DNA from: a virus
Virus record (IMG/VR): IMGVR_UViG_3300006754_000263
Location: 1-20,121 of that record
DNA length: 20,121 bases
Direction: 5' to 3' (one strand)
Positions 14,780 to 20,121 of this stretch are shown piece after piece (within the stretch, counting starts at the first letter, position 1; each line of letters starts with the position of its first letter). Made by a program: the position numbers and the translations under genes. The notes under the pieces were generated by a model. It was not told where the DNA came from and did not search any database. It was given only the letters and a program-made list of their open reading frames with translations.

Positions 14780-15763
14780 TTATGTTATCTCCACCCAAGT
14801 CGGATCTGGGTTGAAGTAAACAAGAACGTCACTAGAATCGTCGTCGATTGCATAGCCTACGACCCTTACGATATCACCTGAAGACGATGGCGCAGTAAAA
14901 TCAAAATGACCAGCTGTTGTTGAAACATATAATGGTAAACCGTCAACTGCCCCGGATCCCGGTATATTTAAAATTTCGGTATCTGGAATCCTTACAAAGC
15001 CTTGCAATAGAGCGCCTACTGTACGCGCAGACCCACCTAATCCCACGCCCAATAACTGACTACCGCCAGTTGCTACAGCATCGGCATCAGTGCTGTCCCA
15101 GGTGCCGTCCGTGTGAAGAAAATATATTTGGCCTGCGGTCAGTGTGTCGTCGGCACCAGGAGAATATCGTAATATTCGTCCGCCGCCCTCGCCATCGGAT
15201 AGTTGATTTTCGAATGTTGTCGTATTATAATCATGCACAACTGAAAGTGTCGTTTTTGGGTCATTTGTTCCGATACCAAGACTACCACTAGCATTAATTC
15301 TCATGGCTTCAGCCAAAGTATCGTTATTCATCGTGGAAAATATCAGCCCACTGGTTTTTTCTCCTAAGATTGAGTCGTGATCAGTGCCGGTGGGGGATGA
15401 GACTGCTGCTATTCTTGCGGTTCCTGTCTTGGCTCCTCCACTGACGTTTTCTATGTCAAAATCAATAGAAGTTGGAGCAAAATCGTTAACATCCGCATCA
15501 TCAGATCGATAATTGTGCAACCTCAACATTGTCCTGTTTGTCGTACCATCATCGACAGAATTTTTGATATCAAGATATGCTTCCGGGGCGTCTGTACCAA
15601 TCCCGACCTTATCTGTAGCGGTGCTTAAGCGGACGATGGCATCATCCTCATCCGTCCATCCGCCGCCGTCGCCACCGCCACCGCCGCCAGCGGAACCAGC
15701 CACCTCCAGTATGAACATTCTCAGCTGCCCACGGGTCATATTACCAATTTTAGTTCCCGCCAT
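14780..15763 (-). CDS. Fibre-like structural protein with GIGT shaft motifs, 327 aa
   Basis: Probable virion fibre or appendage protein. Residues 1-22 form a helical N-terminus (MTRGQLRMFILEVAG within it), followed by a ten-glycine-rich linker (23-35). Two fibre-shaft phrases, VGIGTDAPEAYLDI (53-66) and LGIGTNDPKTTLSV (162-175), are of the type usually found upstream of S74 chaperone domains, but no S74 domain follows. Instead residues 190-327 form another beta-rich module with GQIYFLHTDGTWDSTDADAV, LLGVGLGGSARTVGALLQGF and DIVRVVGYAIDDDSSDVLVY, resembling a C-terminal module I associate with metagenomic phage fibres. The start shares a base with the preceding stop (TAATG). It may pair with the following beta-helix protein in one appendage. 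Confidence 0.7.
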   Translation of the reverse strand: MAGTKIGNMTRGQLRMFILEVAGSAGGGGGGDGGGWTDEDDAIVRLSTATDKVGIGTDAPEAYLDIKNSVDDGTTNRTMLRLHNYRSDDADVNDFAPTSIDFDIENVSGGAKTGTARIAAVSSPTGTDHDSILGEKTSGLIFSTMNNDTLAEAMRINASGSLGIGTNDPKTTLSVVHDYNTTTFENQLSDGEGGGRILRYSPGADDTLTAGQIYFLHTDGTWDSTDADAVATGGSQLLGVGLGGSARTVGALLQGFVRIPDTEILNIPGSGAVDGLPLYVSTTAGHFDFTAPSSSGDIVRVVGYAIDDDSSDVLVYFNPDPTWVEIT

Positions 15764-16251
15764 TAGTCTTTAAACCCCTCCGCAGCTGCATAAAAGACAC
15801 TAACGCTTAAAAGAATCCCCACCACGACACCACCAGCTAACCACCAATGCGAATAATCGTTTGGCTGGTCCAAAGATATTTCCCTCAACCGTGATATCTC
15901 TTCATCTTTAATCTTCATTAAGGAATCGTGTTGAGTCTGTAACGACTCTTTCGCGGCAGTGGCATTAGACAATTTAAGTTCCCAAAGCGCCTCGCTTTTG
16001 TTAAGTTCAAAATCATGCCTCAGTTTCAATTCAAGCACAGCGAATTCTGTTTCAGCCAGAAGCCGCGCAACGCTTTCTTGGTCAAATAAAAAACCAGCAA
16101 AGGGAGATTCCTGTCCCTCTTTTAAAATCGTGAAATTGCCCAAGTCAAGCCTTGAAATGTCAGGCGAAGCCGATGGTTCGGATGGCTGTGCTAACGCGGT
16201 CGCTGGAAATGCCAATAAAATACATAAAAATATTGCAATCAACTTATTCAT
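15763..16251 (-). CDS. Exported protein with coiled coil and C-terminal membrane anchor (spanin-like candidate)
   Basis: A 162-aa envelope protein. Residues 1-21 are a clear signal peptide with an ATALA cleavage site before Gln22; no lipobox cysteine follows. The mature part has a short motif SPFAGFLFDQESVARLLAET (49-68), a coiled coil (about 65-125) and a C-terminal membrane helix (about 137-156, LAGGVVVGILLSVSVFYAA) with a short acidic end. This gives a periplasmic coiled coil held by a C-terminal anchor, opposite in order to the upstream gene. The PF-x-GFLFD motif recalls, from memory, a small phage protein family near holin genes. A role in outer-membrane disruption is plausible but not shown. 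GGAGG at 16262-16258 supports the start; it overlaps the upstream gene by eight bases. Confidence 0.7.
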   Translation of the reverse strand: MNKLIAIFLCILLAFPATALAQPSEPSASPDISRLDLGNFTILKEGQESPFAGFLFDQESVARLLAETEFAVLELKLRHDFELNKSEALWELKLSNATAAKESLQTQHDSLMKIKDEEISRLREISLDQPNDYSHWWLAGGVVVGILLSVSVFYAAAEGFKD

Positions 16252-16675
16252 TAGAAACCTCCGAAGGGGTATATTTTATTCCAAACTTTTCTTCCAAGCG
16301 AGCAGCCAAACCGGCTGGGTCATCGTTAAATTCCTTTATATATTCTTTTACCTTTTTCTTTTTATTATTTGAAAGTGTTTCTCGTCGTTCTGCGTATTCC
16401 TGCTCCAACGCATTAACAATGTCTTCATATTCTTTTAATGCCTTATCGCGCTTTTCCATTTCAACAGTGTGTGTCTCTTTTAAAGCCTTAAGCTGGTCCT
16501 CATAGCTCTTCGTTGATGCTGCCAAAACCTTTAAGGTTGCCGCTCCGTTGCGGCGGAAAACAACCCAAAGTACAACAGTATATGCCAATACGGCTGGCAC
16601 ATACCAGTAATTCTTAAACCACACCCACGCCTTTTTTAAAAAGAGTCTGGCGGCTATCCATGTTATTGAAACCAC
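16244..16675 (-). CDS. N-terminally anchored coiled-coil protein, i-spanin-like candidate
   Basis: A 143-aa protein with one membrane helix near the N-terminus (about residues 24-41, YVPAVLAYTVVLWVVF) followed by a long charged coiled coil (about 50-115) and a C-terminal region ending in GIKYTPSEVSNE. This is the architecture of inner-membrane spanins (Rz type), which link the inner and outer membranes during the last step of lysis. No sequence signature confirms it. The start is a GTG at 16675, six bases after the holin-like stop; no ATG is available nearby. Position between a holin-like gene and a second envelope coiled-coil gene supports a lysis role, but a structural membrane protein is also possible. 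Confidence 0.65.
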   Translation of the reverse strand: MVSITWIAARLFLKKAWVWFKNYWYVPAVLAYTVVLWVVFRRNGAATLKVLAASTKSYEDQLKALKETHTVEMEKRDKALKEYEDIVNALEQEYAERRETLSNNKKKKVKEYIKEFNDDPAGLAARLEEKFGIKYTPSEVSNE

Positions 16676-16681
16676 TTTCTA

Positions 16682-16873
16682 TTAAGCTCCATGCCTCCAA
16701 CGACTGGCGATATCTGCCATCCCCTCAACTCCAATATAAACTAACGAAATGGCAACCCAATCGCTTGAAGTAAGGTCGGCAAATGCCAGAAGCCCCGTTG
16801 CTGTCAACCAAACCATTAATTTTCTAGAAAAAAGTTTTCCTAATGCTTTATCAACTACTTGTTTCATAGTCAT
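16682..16873 (-). CDS. Holin-like small membrane protein, 63 aa
   Basis: A 63-aa protein with two hydrophobic helices, about residues 18-34 (KLMVWLTATGLLAFADL) and 38-56 (DWVAISLVYIGVEGMADIA), separated by a short Thr-Ser-Ser-Asp turn, with a basic N-terminus (KALGKLFSRK) and a basic end (RWRHGA). This hairpin layout fits two-helix (class II) holins, which permeabilise the inner membrane at the time of lysis, and resembles phage holin sequences of this type. I chose ATG 16873 over ATG 16885 because the GGAGG at 16883-16879 lies between them and would be inside the longer frame. A second in-frame ATG two codons later (MTM) would allow a dual start, as seen in some holins. No endolysin gene is in the window. 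Confidence 0.68.
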   Translation of the reverse strand: MTMKQVVDKALGKLFSRKLMVWLTATGLLAFADLTSSDWVAISLVYIGVEGMADIASRWRHGA

Positions 16874-16878
16874 GTTGT

Positions 16879-16883
16879 CCTCC
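16879..16883 (-). promoter_or_regulatory. Ribosome binding site that decides the holin-like start
   Basis: GGAGG lies five bases before ATG 16873 and directly after the alternative ATG 16885, so the downstream ATG is the likely start. Confidence 0.65.
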
Positions 16884-16900
16884 ATAAAGTGTCATTTGTG

Positions 16901-16917
16901 CCTAAATAATTAGTAAC
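16901..16917 (-). promoter_or_regulatory. Weak AT-rich candidate promoter before the lysis module
   Basis: The minus-strand GTTACTAATTATTTAGG lies in the 45-base gap between the recombination gene and the holin-like gene. It partly resembles the repeated TACTATTTATT element (one base inserted). A promoter here would separate early or middle recombination functions from late lysis and structural genes. Confidence 0.2.
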
Positions 16918-16918
16918 A

Positions 16919-19900
16919 TCATTGATTTATGTATGCGAAACCATCTCTCTTGTCAATAACCAGCTGGGTGTCTACACAGTCTTTAAGATTGTCTAAATGA
17001 GAAATTAACAAGACTGTCTTAAAGTGTTCTTTAACCATATCCATCATCCGAACAAAACCTTCCATATTATCCTCATCCAAGGCTGTGCCGGGTTCGTCAA
17101 GAATAAATATATTCCCTTTCGGCAACGAAGAGACATTTAATAACGCAAGACGAATCGCCATGGCAGAGATGGTTTTTTCCGCTCCAGACCCTAGTTCCAG
17201 TGGTCTTGGTTCAAAGCGAGCGTGCTTGATATACATATCTAGCTTTCGCCCATCATCCTCCAAAAAGACTTCAAAGTTTGCAATATTGGTGAGAATCTTA
17301 GCAATTTCATTATTAATAGTCGGCAGCTTGCGCTTGATAATATCATATGCGATTCCGTTGCTATGCATACATTTCATATAAAGGTCATACGCTTCATAGT
17401 CCTCGCGAAGCTGTTGCAATTCGTTCTTCTGGTCTTCAAGGTTTTTAATATTCTGCTCTATAGATCCGTGTACTTTATAAAGCTCCAGTATCTCTGTTTC
17501 GCATGTTTCCAGGTCGGCTTCATAAGCAAGCAAAGCCTCTTTGCTTGATTCAATGGAGCGAAGAAGCTCATTGTAGTTTTCAATCGCCTCTTGGTTTTGA
17601 TAATAATAATCAATATCCTTTTGATTATCAGCTAGGTCTACATCAATTGAAAATAACTGATTGTTATTCCTTTCAATGTCCAAGCGAAGTTTTACGTTTT
17701 CCCCCTCTGCACTAGCCTTCTTTTCTAGCAGCTTATCGTACTTCGCAAGGTGGTCTTCTACGGTGGATATGTCTAGCGCTAATATTTCTGCGCCACACTC
17801 ATCCTTCTTGCAATCCAAACCTGAAATAGTATTTCTAACATCCTCAATTAACTTTGAAGCCTCATACGCATCTTTAATAAACTTGCATGACGTCACAAAC
17901 TGATTGCCACACGGGATGCCCTCTAAGTTTTTTGCACGCAAGGAATAGATATCAAATGTCCTCGCTTCATCTTCTATCTTCCGCGTCAGCTCGTCAAGAA
18001 CCTGAGATTTGTCAGCGGCAATCTGCTTCTTCTCCTCTAACACTTCAATATCAAAGTCGTGCAAGAACTCTTTTGCTTTTTTAATGAATAAGTTGCCCTG
18101 TTCTATCCCCGCAGCATTACTTTTATTTTTTTTCTCTATTTCTTCCCGCCTCAACACAAACTGTTTCTTCTTGTCTAGGCAGTCTTCAATATCAATAGGA
18201 TCAGTGCGTACAGCGTCTACCTTATCAACAAGCTTTTTTAGTTTCTTCTCTTTCTTCTTAATCTTCTTCTTTATAGATTCACAAGCCTTCTGATGTGTAA
18301 GATTTTTCACCTCATTATCAAAAAGTATCTGCTTCGCTTCTCCAATTTCTAAATCAAAGTCTCTCCCCTCCAGCAATTTAATCGCACCCCTCAAATCTGA
18401 AGCGTTCTCCTTAGCTAACCTATATTTTTTATCAAATATCTCTAAATCTAAAAACTTTGCAAGAATTTCTTTTCGTCTAGTTGACCCCTCGCTAATAAAG
18501 GCTAGGGAGCCCAGCTGAGAAGCCATTGACGTTAATAAGAAGTCTTCAAGACTGCCAAACACTTTACGAATGTTCGCGTCTGTCCCAGCTCTAGTTAGCC
18601 CATTCAAGCTAACACTTTCACGGGTTGCCGTATCAGTATTATAAAACTCCACATCCGTTTTTGCTTCAATCGTTTCCTGACCATGCAACTTCTTAACGTA
18701 TTTCTCAGACCTCCGCTCTACCACATAAGATTTATTACCAATTTCAATTGAGATCTTGCCGCTGCCCCAATCCTTTGTCTGGTTAATAATGTTTAAGTTC
18801 TTCCTAACATTTTTAGAGGTAGAATTAAAGAGTCCATATAAAAAGCTATCAATAATGCTTGACTTTCCAGAAAAGTTCTTACCAAAAATACCCACAATCC
18901 CGTTCAGGTTTGTAAAATCAATACGATTAGCTTCTCCATAGTTAAAAAGATTGTCCCACTCCAAAGAAACCAAACGCCAATTGATATTACGCGCTATTTC
19001 CTCGTCTTCTTCTGCCATAGAATTATACTTCTTATTCATAACATAAACGCGGTCAAGCGTTTTGTCGTCCACTTGGTAATCCTTGAGGTATTCTGCAATT
19101 AATTCTTCTTGCACTGCTATATTTCGTAAATCCTCAAGTTTTAGACCATCTGTCAACTCTTCTACCGAGCCATATTGGCCAGCAGCTCTATTTAAAAAAG
19201 TAACCGACTCTGGTCTAAATCGTGACCTTGCGACATCTACAGCCTTGCGCATTCTATCAAGCGGAAGAACACTATTAGACACCAATCTAATTCTAGCGCC
19301 CGGTAAAACTGTCGCACTCTTTGGAATTCTCCCTTTCGGGGTTAGTTCAACAGTAACAAACGGTTTTGGATTCTCCAATGTGCAATGCTTGCAAGTAAAT
19401 GAGGTTTTATCTTTAATATCCCAAACCAAAAACCCCTTATCGTTTGTCTCGCCATGGTTCTGCTGCACAGTAGAACCAGGATATCGGATCCGCCCTGCCC
19501 TATCTAATGCCTGATTGGTTTTATGAATATCTCCAAGGAAAGCATAATCAAAATCATCAAAAATACCAACATCATTCTCTCCATAATCTATAGTCCAGCC
19601 CGTATCCGTCTCACAGCCGCTTACAGACCCATGGTATAGAGCTATATTAACCTCATCCGATATTGTTGGCTTTATCCAATTGTCTTCATCAAAAACTGAC
19701 AAGACATTTAGAGTAAAACCGCCTTCAAGTTTGACCTCCCCAGATTCTTTTAATAAAAACAAGTCAGGGTGCGCCAATGCATCTACAATCGGCGTTAAAG
19801 CGTCTTGCCTGCTTGAGTTGCGCAAGTTCCCATCATGATTCCCCAAAATTATATAGGTTGGGGCGATGTCAGCGAGGTTTTTAAAGAAGCCCGCGCACAT

Positions 19901-20074
19901 TTCAACAAATTCTGGAGAGATTTGTGTTTTTGTGTGGGCAATGTCGCCACAGTGGATGATGTAATCCACCTTTTCTTCTTTAAGACGCGCATAAAGCAAC
20001 TCAAACACGGCCCTATACTCAAAATGATACTTCAAATTCCTGATATGTGTATCAGCAATGTGCGCAAACTTCAT
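16919..20074 (-). CDS. Fused Mre11/SbcD nuclease - Rad50/SbcC ATPase (T4 gp47 and gp46 in one chain)
   Basis: A 1051-aa protein combining both subunits of the DNA end-processing complex. Residues 1 to about 350 are a Mre11/SbcD phosphoesterase: DTH (8-10), CGDIAH (42-47), GNHD (78-81), LYHG with His148, and GDIH (181-184, where most relatives have GHxH). A capping region with CKHC (228-231) follows. From about residue 366 a Rad50/SbcC ATPase begins: Walker A GKNFSGKS (398-405), long coiled coils (about 560-900), an atypical hook with Cys722 and Cys730 in PCGNQFVTSC, signature LGSGAEKTISAMAIR (961-975), Walker B IFILDEP (989-995) and H-loop His1026. In T4 these are separate genes needed for recombination-dependent replication and host DNA breakdown. 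The frame is uninterrupted and both halves look intact. Its ATG at 20074 has a weak ribosome binding site. Confidence 0.92.
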   Translation of the reverse strand: MKFAHIADTHIRNLKYHFEYRAVFELLYARLKEEKVDYIIHCGDIAHTKTQISPEFVEMCAGFFKNLADIAPTYIILGNHDGNLRNSSRQDALTPIVDALAHPDLFLLKESGEVKLEGGFTLNVLSVFDEDNWIKPTISDEVNIALYHGSVSGCETDTGWTIDYGENDVGIFDDFDYAFLGDIHKTNQALDRAGRIRYPGSTVQQNHGETNDKGFLVWDIKDKTSFTCKHCTLENPKPFVTVELTPKGRIPKSATVLPGARIRLVSNSVLPLDRMRKAVDVARSRFRPESVTFLNRAAGQYGSVEELTDGLKLEDLRNIAVQEELIAEYLKDYQVDDKTLDRVYVMNKKYNSMAEEDEEIARNINWRLVSLEWDNLFNYGEANRIDFTNLNGIVGIFGKNFSGKSSIIDSFLYGLFNSTSKNVRKNLNIINQTKDWGSGKISIEIGNKSYVVERRSEKYVKKLHGQETIEAKTDVEFYNTDTATRESVSLNGLTRAGTDANIRKVFGSLEDFLLTSMASQLGSLAFISEGSTRRKEILAKFLDLEIFDKKYRLAKENASDLRGAIKLLEGRDFDLEIGEAKQILFDNEVKNLTHQKACESIKKKIKKKEKKLKKLVDKVDAVRTDPIDIEDCLDKKKQFVLRREEIEKKNKSNAAGIEQGNLFIKKAKEFLHDFDIEVLEEKKQIAADKSQVLDELTRKIEDEARTFDIYSLRAKNLEGIPCGNQFVTSCKFIKDAYEASKLIEDVRNTISGLDCKKDECGAEILALDISTVEDHLAKYDKLLEKKASAEGENVKLRLDIERNNNQLFSIDVDLADNQKDIDYYYQNQEAIENYNELLRSIESSKEALLAYEADLETCETEILELYKVHGSIEQNIKNLEDQKNELQQLREDYEAYDLYMKCMHSNGIAYDIIKRKLPTINNEIAKILTNIANFEVFLEDDGRKLDMYIKHARFEPRPLELGSGAEKTISAMAIRLALLNVSSLPKGNIFILDEPGTALDEDNMEGFVRMMDMVKEHFKTVLLISHLDNLKDCVDTQLVIDKRDGFAYINQ

Positions 20075-20121
20075 ATTTTAACCGTACGTTCAAGCAAATA
20101 CAGAAAAAAATAACAAAATGA
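20075..20121 (-). other. Upstream flank of the recombination gene at the window edge
   Basis: These 47 bases precede the fused nuclease-ATPase start. They are AT-rich with a run of T on the minus strand and a CGTACG palindrome near 20082-20087, but show no strong ribosome binding site or recognisable promoter. Any upstream gene lies outside the window. Confidence 0.4.

Noticed and set aside
16874-16885. Longer holin-like protein starting at ATG 16885
   Set aside because: The only good ribosome binding site (GGAGG, 16883-16879) lies after that ATG and is ideally spaced for ATG 16873.
1-20121. tRNA genes, integrase, attachment sites or toxin-antitoxin/defence genes
   Set aside because: All gaps are 82 bases or less and none holds a tRNA-like fold; no frame resembles an integrase, transposase or defence protein. 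The window reads as a phage structural and recombination region.

Overview
The window looks like part of a tailed-phage genome with a contractile-tail, T4-like (Straboviridae-related or marine T4-like) virion module. The evidence is a block of recognisable T4 morphogenesis homologues, all on the minus strand: large terminase (gp17), portal (gp20), prohead protease (gp21), scaffold core (gp22) and the N-terminal 333 codons of the major capsid protein (gp23). Genes are packed head to tail with ATGA, TAATG or short overlaps, and strong GGAGG ribosome binding sites are common. A holin-like gene and membrane-anchored coiled-coil genes suggest a Gram-negative host. Several of the unassigned proteins look like families I associate from memory with marine T4-like phages, but the host cannot be named from this sequence. 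No tRNA, CRISPR array, insertion sequence or integrase was seen.

Reading in the direction of transcription (right to left): (1) 20074-16919 encodes one 1051-residue polypeptide that joins an Mre11/SbcD nuclease to a Rad50/SbcC ATPase; in T4 these are the separate genes 47 and 46. (2) 16873-15763 is a likely lysis or envelope module: a 63-aa two-helix holin-like protein, an N-terminally anchored coiled-coil protein resembling an inner-membrane spanin, and a signal-peptide protein with a C-terminal membrane helix. No endolysin is present. (3) 15763-13774 holds a fibre-like protein and a right-handed beta-helix protein. (4) 13781-7622 is the packaging and prohead start: a zinc-ribbon protein, a 188-aa protein, large terminase, portal, two uncharacterised proteins and a CPMC membrane protein of DUF1360 type. 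(5) 7539-6286 holds the prohead protease, a 142-aa protein and a phage-encoded ribosomal protein bS21. (6) 6261-2101 is a surface-protein cassette: a 133-aa beta-rich protein, two fibre proteins that each end in a peptidase S74 self-cleaving chaperone domain, and a 167-aa structural protein. (7) 2034-1 is scaffold followed by major capsid protein, which runs off the left edge.

The packaging, portal, protease, scaffold and capsid genes would build the prohead: scaffold and capsid assemble on the portal, protease clears the core, and terminase fills the head. The fibre genes supply host-recognition parts, and their S74 domains act as folding chaperones. The recombination nuclease would process DNA ends for recombination-dependent replication. 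bS21 would enter host ribosomes and could change initiation on phage mRNAs.

The main oddities are the Mre11-Rad50 fusion with an atypical zinc hook, bS21 inside a late structural operon, a fibre cassette splitting the usual 21-22-23 block, the absence of tail sheath and tube genes between terminase and portal, and an 11-base motif repeated in two of the few intergenic gaps. Intergenic space is minimal: the longest gap is 82 bases (7540-7621) and no stretch over 300 bases lacks a gene.
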